Assembly (NCBI GenBank): GCA_934322085.1
Contig: CAKRGF010000002.1
Location: forward strand, 79,228 to 143,227
DNA: 64,000 bases
From: an uncultured Eubacterium sp.
GTDB taxonomy: Bacteria > Bacillota > Clostridia > Lachnospirales > Lachnospiraceae
Direction of reading: 5' to 3'
The stretch's first letter is position 1; every line of letters starts with the position of its first letter. The translations under genes and the position numbers were made by a program. The notes below the pieces were generated by a model. It was not told where the DNA came from. It saw nothing but the letters and a program-made list of their open reading frames with translations, and made no database searches. Of the stretch, positions 41,399 to 51,321 are shown in pieces.

Positions 41399-43719
41399 AA
41401 CGATTCCCCTTTCAAAGCCAGTGATTTCGTCTGTAACTCCATCAGCTTATAATAAATTCCCTGTTTCTTTTCCAATTCCTTATGCGTACCCTCTTCGACG
41501 ATTTTTCCACCATCAATTACAACTAAATGGTTCGCGTCCCGCAGTGTAGAAAGACGGTGTGCAATGGACAATGTCGTCCTTCCCTTCACCAGATAATTGA
41601 GTGAATTTTGGATTGCTTTCTCGGTTTCCGTATCCACACTTGCCGTCGCTTCATCTAAAATCAAAATTTTCGGATTTGCTAAAATTGCTCTGGCAATCGA
41701 AATCCTCTGTTTTTCACCGCCCGACAGGTCTTTACCCGATGCTCCAATCACGGTATCATAACCATCCGGCATATTGGCGATAAATTCATGCGCACTTGCT
41801 AAAATTGCAGCCTGCACTACGTCTTCTCTCGTCGCCTCCGGATTCGCATAAGCGATGTTGTCCGCCACCGTTCCCATAAAAATATAAGTGTCCTGTGATA
41901 CCATCGCCACATTTTTCCGTAAATCATGAAACGCTAATTCCTTTACCGGAATACCATCCAGATAAATTTCTCCCTCATCCACATCATAAAGACGCGAAAT
42001 CAAATTTACAAGCGTCGTTTTTCCGGCACCGGAACGCCCCACAATGCCAAGCATTTCACCGGGATTTACATGAAGACTGATATCTTTCAAAACCGGATGA
42101 TTTGTCTCGTAGCCAAAACTCACATGAGAAAGTGTAATTTCTCCCTTTGGAGTTTTAATCTGCTTCGGGTTTTCCACTTCTTCAATCTCCGGAATGGCAT
42201 CCATAATTTCAAACATGCGCTGGGCAGCATTGATACTGTCCGACCACATCTGAAATACACGGGAGAAGAAATTCATCGGTCCGTTTAACTGCCCCACATA
42301 GCCAACAAACGTAATCAAAACACCAAGTTCCACGGTATGCGTATTCAGAAGCAGAATCACACCGACAATCCAAACCCAGATGTTTGAAATCTCCTGCACT
42401 AAATTATATAAAACCGTAAATTTATTATTGTATTTTACAATGCGTATTTCCGCCTCTTTCAGGCGCTCATTTGGCGCTTTGAAACGCTCTTTTTCCTGCT
42501 TTTGCTGTCCGAAAGCTTTTACCACACGGGAGCCGGTCAAATTGTCATTGACACGGTTATTTACCGCACGCTCTGCCCGGTGGCGTCTGCCAAACAAACT
42601 CCACAATTTCGGCTTTAATTTCACGCTCATAAAAACTAACAGTGGCAGCAGAATACAGGCTACCAGTGCCATCTGCCAATTCAAACGGAACATAACCGTA
42701 AACGTGGCAAGAATGGTAAAGCCATGCACAAATATGTACGGAAATCCATCTAAGAAAAAGTCGGTCACACGGTTTGCATCACTTAACACACGTGTCATAA
42801 GTCCACCGGTCTGCTTGCTTGTAAAAAATCCAAGTGACAATCTTCCCATATTGGAAAATACATCCTGCTTCATGTCACGCACAGTCGCCGCGACCACCTG
42901 TGCCATCAAAGTTCCCTGTACAAGCTGGACGCCCTGCTGTACAAGTTTTGACAATACCATTACAAGCACAAGCATCAAAAGAGCAAAACCATACCGCCCG
43001 ATTTCACTTTGTGAAACTTTTCCCGGCAGAATCTCATCATACAATACCGTACCGCTTAAATAAGGCCATACAAGATTCAATCCGGCCGCCAGAAAATAGC
43101 AGGCAAAAATAATAATAACCTTAAAACGGTACTGAAGAAAATATTTCATCGTTCTTCCAAAAATCGAACGTTTATTCATGCACTTCGGACAGATTTTTCT
43201 TTTTGGATCCGGGTACATGGTTCCACACTTTGGACAATACTGTGCTTTCTGCTCCTGAATATCCGCAGACGCTTCCACTTCTTCTGCTTCTTCTGGATAT
43301 TTTTTTATCTTATTATAACTTTTACGAAACAAATTCATCTGTTCAAAATACAGATTTGTCAGCGCCGCTAATAAAAGTGGTTTGCCCTTATAATCAATTG
43401 TGACTAAATTTGTCGCGAGCTGCTTTTCCACTCTCATATGCGAAGTATTCGCCAAATCAAACCATTCCAGCATATATTCTTTTTCATCCTCTGCATACTG
43501 CATATCTGCCGTCTTCGTTCCACGGAAATAGCGAACCGTCATCTGTTCATGGCGGCTCTTGGCAACGCCGATTTTCGTACTTGTCAAGAACAAATATCCA
43601 CTGATATATTCCGAATCAAAAGATAAATCAAACGGACAAACATCTAAAATATCATCGGATTTTATTTGATATGCCAAAAGCGTATTTAATACCTGCTTTG
43701 GCAGTTGATTTTTCTTCAT
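41395..43719 (-). CDS. ABC exporter with N-terminal beta domain and zinc ribbon
   Basis: About 774 residues. N-terminal beta-rich domain (about 1-150; ISGYLFLTSTKIGVAKS, LVTIDYKGKPLLLAALTN), zinc ribbon CPKCGTMYPDPKRKICPKC, exporter helices, and ATPase with GRSGAGKTT, LSGGEKQRISIARAIL and ILILDEATASVD. Similar in plan to the 739-residue protein, so the two likely make a heterodimer with paired zinc-ribbon extensions. Start taken at the ATG ending at 43719, with GGGGG 7 nt upstream. First gene of the operon; promoter at 43758-43786. Confidence 0.85.
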   Translation of the reverse strand: MKKNQLPKQVLNTLLAYQIKSDDILDVCPFDLSFDSEYISGYLFLTSTKIGVAKSRHEQMTVRYFRGTKTADMQYAEDEKEYMLEWFDLANTSHMRVEKQLATNLVTIDYKGKPLLLAALTNLYFEQMNLFRKSYNKIKKYPEEAEEVEASADIQEQKAQYCPKCGTMYPDPKRKICPKCMNKRSIFGRTMKYFLQYRFKVIIIFACYFLAAGLNLVWPYLSGTVLYDEILPGKVSQSEIGRYGFALLMLVLVMVLSKLVQQGVQLVQGTLMAQVVAATVRDMKQDVFSNMGRLSLGFFTSKQTGGLMTRVLSDANRVTDFFLDGFPYIFVHGFTILATFTVMFRLNWQMALVACILLPLLVFMSVKLKPKLWSLFGRRHRAERAVNNRVNDNLTGSRVVKAFGQQKQEKERFKAPNERLKEAEIRIVKYNNKFTVLYNLVQEISNIWVWIVGVILLLNTHTVELGVLITFVGYVGQLNGPMNFFSRVFQMWSDSINAAQRMFEIMDAIPEIEEVENPKQIKTPKGEITLSHVSFGYETNHPVLKDISLHVNPGEMLGIVGRSGAGKTTLVNLISRLYDVDEGEIYLDGIPVKELAFHDLRKNVAMVSQDTYIFMGTVADNIAYANPEATREDVVQAAILASAHEFIANMPDGYDTVIGASGKDLSGGEKQRISIARAILANPKILILDEATASVDTETEKAIQNSLNYLVKGRTTLSIAHRLSTLRDANHLVVIDGGKIVEEGTHKELEKKQGIYYKLMELQTKSLALKGESL

Positions 43720-43757
43720 GATAATTCCCCCTGCTTTCATTAACTACTCTTTTGGCT

Positions 43758-43786
43758 ATTGTAAAGCAGGAAAACAATTCTTGCAA
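43758..43786 (-). promoter_or_regulatory. Promoter of the five-gene ABC exporter operon
   Basis: Minus strand TTGCAA (43781-43786), 17-bp spacer, TACAAT (43758-43763), about 40 nt before the first start codon. Confidence 0.65.
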
Positions 43787-43818
43787 TAGATTATTCTAAA
43801 CAAACCATGTATCTTTTG

Positions 43819-43867
43819 CAAAATAAAACCGTGCCTGCCGGCTTACGAAACACCGACAGACACGGTC
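43819..43867 (-). terminator. Terminator of the MMPL/TetR operon
   Basis: Stem of 14 pairs with two G-U/mismatch positions (43828-43841 with 43853-43866), followed on the minus strand by TTTTATTTT. It lies just past the TetR gene stop. Confidence 0.8.
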
Positions 43868-43876
43868 TGACTTTTT

Positions 43877-44479
43877 TTATCGAATTTCCTGTCTGTGAAT
43901 GATATCACAGATTGCACCAACAAGTTCCGGTTTTAATTCTTCTAACGTCACCGGCTGCTGCTGTAAAATGACACTGTGGCAGGTTGAATTTACCAATTCC
44001 ATAATCATATACAGCATCAAATCCGGATTCCGGAACATCCTTCCGGACTGGTCTAAGAGAAGATAATATCTCTTATAAAAATTATCTCCATCTTCTTGAT
44101 TCTCTAACAAAAGAGCTTTCTGGAACACACCCCAGCTGAGGTTTTTCGATATAAACCGCAAAAGGTTTTTGTTCTGGTCTAACTGATTCACAATAGAGTT
44201 AAACATGAAAATCACATGATCCTCTAGCGTATCCAGTTTTACATCATTCATCTCCTCTAACGCCTTAGAGAATACCTGTCTTGCCTTATCGGCAATCAAT
44301 TTGTCGCGGATATCAAATTTATCTTTGAAATAAAGATAAAATGTTCCTTTCGCCATGTTTGCCTTTTTTGCTATATCGGAAATGGATGTGTCATTTATTC
44401 CCTTCTGCGTAAATAGGGCAAACGCTGCCATCAGCAGAGAATCTCTTTTTTGCTTTTTCTTATCATCCAATTTTCCCAT
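43877..44479 (-). CDS. TetR-family transcriptional regulator
   Basis: 200 residues. Helix-turn-helix at about 10-55 (RDSLLMAAFALFTQKGINDTSISDIAKKANMAKGTFYLYFKDK), then a helical ligand/dimer domain. Last gene of the operon headed by the MMPL transporter gene. Two TGACC-N3-GGTCA-type palindromes in front of that operon are plausible binding sites, so the protein probably represses its own operon until a ligand, perhaps the transported compound, binds. Confidence 0.88.
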   Translation of the reverse strand: MGKLDDKKKQKRDSLLMAAFALFTQKGINDTSISDIAKKANMAKGTFYLYFKDKFDIRDKLIADKARQVFSKALEEMNDVKLDTLEDHVIFMFNSIVNQLDQNKNLLRFISKNLSWGVFQKALLLENQEDGDNFYKRYYLLLDQSGRMFRNPDLMLYMIMELVNSTCHSVILQQQPVTLEELKPELVGAICDIIHRQEIR

Positions 44480-44489
44480 ACAAAATCAC

Positions 44490-46487
44490 CTAGTCCTCTT
44501 TTTCAATGGCCGCTGTCTCAATGATAAACTTCACTTCACCATTCATAGAGCCGTGAATACCACTAAAGCTCTTATAATCTTTTCCTACTTCGCAAACAGC
44601 TTTCAGACGGTCGATCAAACCTTTGACATCATCTTCGTAAGTGTCATTGATTTTTTCAATACCATCTTTATTAAATTCGCTCATGCCGTCAGCTAATTTC
44701 TTGCTTCCATCTTTCAGCTTACCACTTGCTGTATCCAGTTTACCAACACCTGTTGTCAATTTTCCGGCAGCACTCTTTAAGGATTTGCTTCCCTTATCCA
44801 GTTTCTTCACGCCCTTGCCTACCGTTTTAATGCTCTTTTTCAATGTCTTGCCGGATTTCACAAGTTTCTTTGACGCACTCTTTAACTTTTTATTATTCTT
44901 TGCCAGTGTATCGCCGCCCTCTTTCAGTGTTTTCACACTAGAAACTAATGTCGGCATACTAGTTTTCAGTTTTGTAGAGGCTTCTGTCAAAGTAGATGAA
45001 CTTGCAGACAATTTACTTAAACTATCCATTACCGTTGTTACACCACCAGATACCTTCTCTGCGCCAACCTTCAAATCTCCGGTTGTAGAAGTTGCCTGTT
45101 TCATTGCCTGAATTGCCTGTTTCTGTCCGGCAAGTACCTGCTCTAACGTAGCAACTGTTGCTGCATCAGCTCCGGTTGCTTTCAATTTCTTCAGAAGTAA
45201 ATCCGTAGTCTCGTACGTTTGTTCCAAACTTGCCAGATTCGTATTCAAAGACGTTACACCATCACTAACCGCTTTGGCACCAGCTTTCAGTGTTGTAACA
45301 TTCTCCTTCGAACCAAGTTTATCAACACCACCGGTATAGGTCTTCAATCCGGTATCAAAACTTTGAAGCTGAGTCGGAATATCCTTTACGGATTTGTAAA
45401 GCAGGGCACATCCATTTGTGATTTTTGCTGCGCCATCTACATAACTTGCTGTTCCCTTAGCAAATGTTGTTACACCATTTGCATAATCGGTAACACCTTT
45501 TACTAATGTCGGAGCACCTTTTGCCAGTGTACTGATTCCATTTGCTAACTGGTTTACGCCCTCTTTCTGGAATTTCTTCACAGAAGTATTAAGCTCGCCC
45601 ATTTTGCTGTCAAACAATTTCAAATTATCATACAAATCATCGGAGCCATCAACTAATTTATCAGAAGCATCCGTCAAATCATCCAGTTTTTCTTCCAAAT
45701 CATCTAACTCATCCACATCATCCAAATCCAAATCATTCAAAAGGCTGGCACTTCCATAGGTAAATGTATTACCAATCGTAAAATCTTTGGCATCTGCAGT
45801 TACAGTAAAATCCGATGGAATTTTATCTGCCATGTCATCACTCAAATCCAAACTTTCCGCCATTCCTGGAACACCCATACCAATAATCATCTGATTATCA
45901 CCATCATTAACTACTCTTCCATTATCCACTTTGATGTTATCAAAATGGTCAGAGGAAAGAACCATTGCGGTTACCATAACAAATGGTGTATAAATCGTTG
46001 TTTCTTTGCCGTTAATTTTTTTCTTCTGGCTGGACTTATTTGTATAAGCAACATGAATTTCCACTTTACCGCTCTTGCCAAGCATATCTTTTGCTTCTAC
46101 TTCTTTTCCATCCAATTTGTAGGTAATCTTCATATCAACCGGAAGTTTTTCATCTGATTCGCCCTGATAATAAATATCTTTTCCGGCACCGCTCCAGTCA
46201 ACATCCTTACCACTCTGTTGGAAAATTTCATCTCCTTTGATATTTGAGATGTTTTTCAAACCGGAAATATCATTAATGGTTCCGGTTATTTCATTTGCAC
46301 CCTTCAGCCAGTCTGATACGGTAATCTTGGATACTGAGCCATCTGCTGCCGCATTGACATAAACCGATTCCTGCTTTTTAATTTTTTTCGCTTCTACAAA
46401 GGAGCTGTTGCATACTACCATACCAAGACTAAGCACAGCACACATTGTACATTGTAAAGTTTTTTTCAATTTCTTATTCATAGTCAT
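44490..46487 (-). CDS. Secreted heptad-repeat (YhgE/Pip-like) protein
   Basis: 665 residues. Signal peptide (CTMCAVLSLGMVVCNSSFVEA), a beta-rich N-terminal part (about 40-260), then a long series of xxxLxxGxxxL repeats (LDKGSKSLKSAAGKLTTGV, LDTASGKLKDGSKKLADG) that should form a helical rod on the outside. Such repeats occur in YhgE/Pip proteins joined to MMPL-type exporters. Here the rod has no C-terminal helices and is a separate gene, 12 nt from the MMPL gene. It may extend the transporter through the cell wall (inference). Confidence 0.75.
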   Translation of the reverse strand: MTMNKKLKKTLQCTMCAVLSLGMVVCNSSFVEAKKIKKQESVYVNAAADGSVSKITVSDWLKGANEITGTINDISGLKNISNIKGDEIFQQSGKDVDWSGAGKDIYYQGESDEKLPVDMKITYKLDGKEVEAKDMLGKSGKVEIHVAYTNKSSQKKKINGKETTIYTPFVMVTAMVLSSDHFDNIKVDNGRVVNDGDNQMIIGMGVPGMAESLDLSDDMADKIPSDFTVTADAKDFTIGNTFTYGSASLLNDLDLDDVDELDDLEEKLDDLTDASDKLVDGSDDLYDNLKLFDSKMGELNTSVKKFQKEGVNQLANGISTLAKGAPTLVKGVTDYANGVTTFAKGTASYVDGAAKITNGCALLYKSVKDIPTQLQSFDTGLKTYTGGVDKLGSKENVTTLKAGAKAVSDGVTSLNTNLASLEQTYETTDLLLKKLKATGADAATVATLEQVLAGQKQAIQAMKQATSTTGDLKVGAEKVSGGVTTVMDSLSKLSASSSTLTEASTKLKTSMPTLVSSVKTLKEGGDTLAKNNKKLKSASKKLVKSGKTLKKSIKTVGKGVKKLDKGSKSLKSAAGKLTTGVGKLDTASGKLKDGSKKLADGMSEFNKDGIEKINDTYEDDVKGLIDRLKAVCEVGKDYKSFSGIHGSMNGEVKFIIETAAIEKED

Positions 46488-46499
46488 CGTCCCTCCAAA

Positions 46500-48578
46500 C
46501 TAATAATCAATTTTCCGCATATCCCATGTGGTCTTGCAAATCCATTTATCAAACACTGTCAGCATTGCCGGCAGAACAAGAATAACAACGATTGTACTAA
46601 TCACTGCCCCTCGGGACAACAACGTACAAATTGACTTAATCATATCAATACTTGACGACATCGTTACGCCGAATGTTGAAGCAAACAAACACATACCACT
46701 TATCATAATGGACTTAATTGAAGTTTTATGTGCAATATCGATTGCTTCCTTCTTACTCTTTCTTCGTACCACACGCTCTTTATGATAACGGCTCGTCATC
46801 AAAATTGCGTAATCTACAGTCGCACCGAGCTGAATCGTACCGATTACGATACTTGCCACAAACGGCAGCGACTCGTGTGTATAAAATGGCACTGACATAT
46901 TTAAGAATATCGCAAACTCAATTACCATAACCAAAATGACCGGAATCAAAATGGACTTAAAGGTAATGAGAATTATAAGGAATATCGCAGCAACCGAAAC
47001 ATAGTTTACATTTACTAAGTCGATATCGGTTACATCCTGCAAATCCTTCGTCAATGGTGCCTCACCAATTACCATCGAATCTTTGCTGTATTTCTTAACA
47101 ATCTTATTTATATCAGCAATCTGTGAATTTACCTCGTCTGTTGCTGCTTTATAGTCGGAGCAGACAAAGGCAATCTCATAGTTATCACTCTTTAGTTTAG
47201 ATTCCAGTTTCTTCGGAATCATACTGCTTGGAATGCTGACCCCCTTAAAGGAATCAATTCCGAGTGCCCATTTAACACCTTTCACATCCTCAATTTTCTT
47301 TAACATTTCACTCTTTTCTTTGGATGCCATACCATTTTTCATCAATACGATATGGGTGCTGTTCATATTAAATTTCTCTTCGAGTTTTTTATTTGCAACG
47401 GCAGAATCCAGTGACTGTGGAAGTGCCCCCGCAATATCATAGTAAATTTCGTAATTGCTGTTTCCGTACATCGCAGGTCCCAGTAAAACTAAAAATAATA
47501 CTAAGACAACCGGCCATCCCTTTACAATCTTTTTCGATAAACCATCGAGATTTGGAATTAGATTCTTATGGGTGGTTTTATCGATTGCTTTATCAAAGCA
47601 TAGAATCAATGCCGGCAAAACAGTCAAACATACGATAACGCCGATGATAACACCTTTTGCCATAACAAGACCTAAATCCATACCTAATTTAAAGGTCATG
47701 AAACAAAGTGCAGCAAATCCGGCAATCGTTGTTACCGAACTACTTGTAACGGAAGTAAATGTATTGGAAATCGCATGTGCCATTGCACGGTTTTTATCCC
47801 CGTCATACCTGACTTTATTGGCTTCATAACTTTCCAAAAGGAAAATGGAATAATCCATCGTTACACCAAGCTGTAAAATCGCTGTCAGCGCCTGAGTAAT
47901 ATAGGAAATTTCTCCAAATACCATATTCGTTCCCATGTTATAAACAATCGCCATACCGATACCAAACAAAAAGATAAATGGTGTTACCAGGGAATCCATC
48001 GTCAGTAACAAAATGAGAAGCGAAAGCACCGCTGCTACAACAACATAAATCGGCATCTCTGCCATCGCCAGATTTTTAATATCGGTAACGACACCGCTCA
48101 TACCACTGATAAATGCCTGTTTCTTTACAATACCACGCATTTCGGTAATCGCATCCATCGTTGAATCTGCCGATGTTGTATTGTCAAACAGGGCAATCAT
48201 CATCGTTGCGTTCCCATTAAACAAGCCCTCTCTAAGTTTATCCGGGAGCATCTCTGTCGGAACTGTAATATCCATTGCGTCATCATACCAGATAACATCC
48301 TCCACATGATTCACTTTTTTCAATTTTTCTTTGAGAGCCACAATGTCCTTCTTCTCCATGTCTTCTACGACAATCATGGAAAAGGCTCCCATCCCGAATT
48401 CATCTACCATCGTATCCTGTCCGGATACTGTCTCAAGGGAATTCGGAAGATAACTTAACAAGTCATAGTTAATTCGCGTTGACACATAACCAATTGTCGC
48501 AGGGATTAACAATAAAAATGCGATAATCAGGACAACTGCTTTGTGTCTGGTAAGCCATTTACCAAACTTAATTACCAT
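46500..48578 (-). CDS. MMPL/RND-family transporter
   Basis: 692 residues, about twelve membrane helices in two matching halves, each with a large outside loop. The family pattern LQLGVTMDYSIFLLESYE and its counterpart IQLGATVDYAILMTSRYH, with the aspartate used for proton coupling, is clear. Exports lipids or hydrophobic compounds in relatives. First gene of the operon with the heptad-repeat protein and TetR regulator. No periplasmic adaptor is expected in a Gram-positive. Confidence 0.88.
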   Translation of the reverse strand: MVIKFGKWLTRHKAVVLIIAFLLLIPATIGYVSTRINYDLLSYLPNSLETVSGQDTMVDEFGMGAFSMIVVEDMEKKDIVALKEKLKKVNHVEDVIWYDDAMDITVPTEMLPDKLREGLFNGNATMMIALFDNTTSADSTMDAITEMRGIVKKQAFISGMSGVVTDIKNLAMAEMPIYVVVAAVLSLLILLLTMDSLVTPFIFLFGIGMAIVYNMGTNMVFGEISYITQALTAILQLGVTMDYSIFLLESYEANKVRYDGDKNRAMAHAISNTFTSVTSSSVTTIAGFAALCFMTFKLGMDLGLVMAKGVIIGVIVCLTVLPALILCFDKAIDKTTHKNLIPNLDGLSKKIVKGWPVVLVLFLVLLGPAMYGNSNYEIYYDIAGALPQSLDSAVANKKLEEKFNMNSTHIVLMKNGMASKEKSEMLKKIEDVKGVKWALGIDSFKGVSIPSSMIPKKLESKLKSDNYEIAFVCSDYKAATDEVNSQIADINKIVKKYSKDSMVIGEAPLTKDLQDVTDIDLVNVNYVSVAAIFLIILITFKSILIPVILVMVIEFAIFLNMSVPFYTHESLPFVASIVIGTIQLGATVDYAILMTSRYHKERVVRRKSKKEAIDIAHKTSIKSIMISGMCLFASTFGVTMSSSIDMIKSICTLLSRGAVISTIVVILVLPAMLTVFDKWICKTTWDMRKIDY

Positions 48579-48617
48579 CGTGTACGCCTCCTACTTTTTG
48601 ATAAATAATTTCAAAAA

Positions 48618-48630
48618 TGACCATCAGTCA
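48618..48630. promoter_or_regulatory. Putative TetR operator, promoter-proximal
   Basis: TGACCATCAGTCA, an imperfect palindrome about 40 nt before the MMPL start codon. A second, perfect copy of the type lies 29 nt further upstream. Confidence 0.6.
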
Positions 48631-48659
48631 CTTTAACTATATGCAGTGTACCACAAAAA

Positions 48660-48672
48660 TGACCAACGGTCA
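48660..48672. promoter_or_regulatory. Putative TetR operator, distal
   Basis: TGACCAACGGTCA, a perfect 5-bp inverted repeat with 3-bp centre. Between the two sites the minus strand has TATAGT as a possible -10. Binding at both would block the promoter. Confidence 0.65.
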
Positions 48673-48746
48673 ACCATTTATTTTTATTTTTTTCTGCTAA
48701 ATTCCAGCTTTTACTATTATTTTTCGGAAACAGCTTCCGATTCTGC

Positions 48747-48781
48747 AAAAAAGAGCGATAAGCCAATTACTACTTATCGCC
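48747..48781 (-). terminator. Terminator of the two-component/LRR lipoprotein operon
   Basis: Stem GGCGATAAG/CTTATCGCT (48753-48762 with 48773-48780) followed by six Us on the minus strand, 24 nt past the lipoprotein stop. Confidence 0.8.
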
Positions 48782-48804
48782 CTTTTTTATCGCATTTAAG
48801 CATA

Positions 48805-50049
48805 TCATTTTCGGATTAATATATCTAAAACTTTGTCCACATGATTCTCTTTCAACCACTTTTTATACGCCTTTTTATCTTTTTCTAGTACAATTATTTT
48901 TCTCATACATAAATTTTCAGGCAAATAGTTTTTTGGAACATTTCTCCCACGCAAGTCCCATGTACAAAAATTTGATATACTGTATCCATTATTCCATTTT
49001 GCATGATTCCAAGCATCTAATTTTATTTTTAGACTAAAATTTTTTCTTTTCCTTGCAGCGTATTTTATATATTTAACTTTCTTCCCAGCAACCATTACAG
49101 CGTTATTTAACATTTTTACTTTTTCCGATAAAGTAACTTTTCCATCGGATGCAGAAATGCAAACTAATTCACCATTTTTTCTTTTGTAAATGCACTGTCC
49201 AGATTTTGCAAACACTTTATTTCTTTTATCCACACTAATATTACATTTTTTACTTGTCGTGAGGCCCCCTGAACTAATCTTTGTAACATTCTTTCCAATT
49301 CGTATTGCACTTTTCGATGTACATATACCATATATAACTCTTCCATCCTTTGACAATAATACTCCATTTTTAATTTTATATTTGGGGTTATTTGAATCAA
49401 TTTTAAACCTTTTCCAAGCTTTCCCGCTCAAATGTTCTACACCTTTTGTAGTCGCTGATGGAATTGTTATAGTAGTCAATTTTTTATCACTATAAAATAT
49501 GTTGCCTTTTATTTCTTCTAAGCCTTTTGGTAAAGAAATTTTTTCTAGCGACTCCATCCCTGAAAAGCAATGTTTTTTTAATACTTTTACATCATTAGGA
49601 ATAATAATCTCTTTTATCACTTTTTCAGATTGAATATTCTTTTCCTTACAAATCCAAGTATTTGCAACATTTGATTCCATAACATCACCAAAAATATTAT
49701 GCGTTGTTTTTTCTTCACCTTCTACTCTTCCACTTAGTTCAACTACTTTATACCCATTAACTCGTTCTGGTAAAACTAATTTTTTACATTCTTTTATTGA
49801 TGTTTTTTGCAAATCTATATGCTGGATACAACATTCTAATTCTGCTGTTACAATTGCAGTATATTCGATATTATCAATAGTTTCATTTATAATTTTCCCA
49901 ATATTACTGGTTTGAAACTGTTGATTGTCTTTGCTTTGAATATTATTATTGGATAAAGTTATAACATCTTTTTTACTCTCCACATTCTTACATCCTACAC
50001 TAAATAACAACACAGCAAATGACAAAAAAAGCATAATTTTATTTAACAT
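48805..50049 (-). CDS. LRR_5 (BspA-like) surface lipoprotein
   Basis: About 414 residues. Signal peptide with lipobox LLFSVGC. The body has BspA-type leucine-rich repeats (VIKEIIIPNDVKVLKKHCFSG, LEKISLPKGLEEIKGNIFYSD, LTTITIPSATTKGV), a fold used for adhesion and surface recognition. Start at the ATG ending at 50049, with AGGAG 7 nt upstream. Third gene after the response regulator and histidine kinase, so it may be the sensor's partner or a regulated surface protein. More AT-rich than its neighbours. Confidence 0.75.
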   Translation of the reverse strand: MLNKIMLFLSFAVLLFSVGCKNVESKKDVITLSNNNIQSKDNQQFQTSNIGKIINETIDNIEYTAIVTAELECCIQHIDLQKTSIKECKKLVLPERVNGYKVVELSGRVEGEEKTTHNIFGDVMESNVANTWICKEKNIQSEKVIKEIIIPNDVKVLKKHCFSGMESLEKISLPKGLEEIKGNIFYSDKKLTTITIPSATTKGVEHLSGKAWKRFKIDSNNPKYKIKNGVLLSKDGRVIYGICTSKSAIRIGKNVTKISSGGLTTSKKCNISVDKRNKVFAKSGQCIYKRKNGELVCISASDGKVTLSEKVKMLNNAVMVAGKKVKYIKYAARKRKNFSLKIKLDAWNHAKWNNGYSISNFCTWDLRGRNVPKNYLPENLCMRKIIVLEKDKKAYKKWLKENHVDKVLDILIRK

Positions 50050-50064
50050 AATATCACTCCTCAC

Positions 50065-51321
50065 TTATCTTTTCATTTTCTCCCGCATGGGTATTTGAAT
50101 CATAGTTTCATAATAGCCTTTACTATTGTTTAACACGATACTGCCACCATATTTTTCAACTGTATCCTTTACATTAGCAAGTCCAAGTCCATGATACCAC
50201 TTGTCCTTTTTAGTCTGCTTTTTTTCAACAACCACATTGTTTTTAGAATATAAGGTAAAAGCAGTCTTTGATGTTTCTATCCTGAATTCCACATTTGGCT
50301 CTATTCCATTTTGGATTAAAATTAAAACAGCCTCCATTATATTGTCTGTAATGTTTCCTAAAACTACTACCAAATCATAATCTTCCATGATCCATCTATT
50401 TTTATCAATATTTACGCGAATCACACTTGTAGAACAATACCCCTCTATTTTTTCCTTGAATCTTCCTACAATAGAATCTATAACAAGATTCCCAGAATTA
50501 ACAGAAGAATAAAGCTCACAAAATGATTCATCGATTGTATTCATATATTCAAGTGCTTCTTTTTGCTTTGATACTAACAGGTATTCCTTAATAATTCTGT
50601 GATGTTTATTTACATCATGAATTAGCCGATTTCCTTGTATAAATGACTGAGAAAGCTGCTCATATTTTAATTTCTGATTCTCTATCTGCTGTTCCATTTG
50701 CTTTTTTCTATTTTCTTCCATTATATAATTTGTTAATGTACTCAACAAATAATAACTTATCATATTGATAACCAAAAGACTTACGATACCTACAAGCCAG
50801 GCAACAGTTGATTTACTTGACATCATTCCATTGATTACTACAATACTTAACACAGGAACAAATAAATATCCAATTTGATATCTTGCTGGTATATCATCAC
50901 CTTTTCTCGTAAAAATTTTGGCAAGCAATACCAACAAAAGCATAAATATCTCTACTAATAATAATAGTATTATTTCAGCATTTTCATTTCTCTCTATTCC
51001 CATAACCAAAGAAGAAACTTCTGCAATACCCTCTGACACAACAGAAAAGCCAACATAGATAGCCATAGCTAATATGTGCTTCATAAGATTCCCTTGATAA
51101 AAAAAAGTAATTAAAAATATACCAACAACTTGTACAACAAGTCTTAAATATTCTGAATGTGTTTGATTAGAAACGATGGTTGCAATAATTTGATGTATGA
51201 CCAAAGCACCTGCAATAAAATATTTATTTGCCCACCTTTTTCTCTTATTAAAGAATTGTTCAAACAAGAGAAAAATAACAAATGAATCAAATATACAAGA
51301 AATGACATATACTAATTCCAT
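50065..51321 (-). CDS. AgrC-like membrane histidine kinase (GHKL type)
   Basis: 418 residues. About six membrane helices in the first 200 residues, a coiled linker with the phospho-acceptor region NRLIHDVNKHHRIIKEYL, then a GHKL ATPase domain with N-box VVLGNITDNIMEAVL and G-box GLGLANVKDTVEKYGG. Typical of peptide-pheromone receptors of the AgrC/ComD class. No pro-peptide or AgrB gene is seen nearby, so the signal is unknown. Starts inside the last codons of the response regulator gene with GGGAGG 6 nt upstream. Confidence 0.85.
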   Translation of the reverse strand: MELVYVISCIFDSFVIFLLFEQFFNKRKRWANKYFIAGALVIHQIIATIVSNQTHSEYLRLVVQVVGIFLITFFYQGNLMKHILAMAIYVGFSVVSEGIAEVSSLVMGIERNENAEIILLLLVEIFMLLLVLLAKIFTRKGDDIPARYQIGYLFVPVLSIVVINGMMSSKSTVAWLVGIVSLLVINMISYYLLSTLTNYIMEENRKKQMEQQIENQKLKYEQLSQSFIQGNRLIHDVNKHHRIIKEYLLVSKQKEALEYMNTIDESFCELYSSVNSGNLVIDSIVGRFKEKIEGYCSTSVIRVNIDKNRWIMEDYDLVVVLGNITDNIMEAVLILIQNGIEPNVEFRIETSKTAFTLYSKNNVVVEKKQTKKDKWYHGLGLANVKDTVEKYGGSIVLNNSKGYYETMIQIPMREKMKR

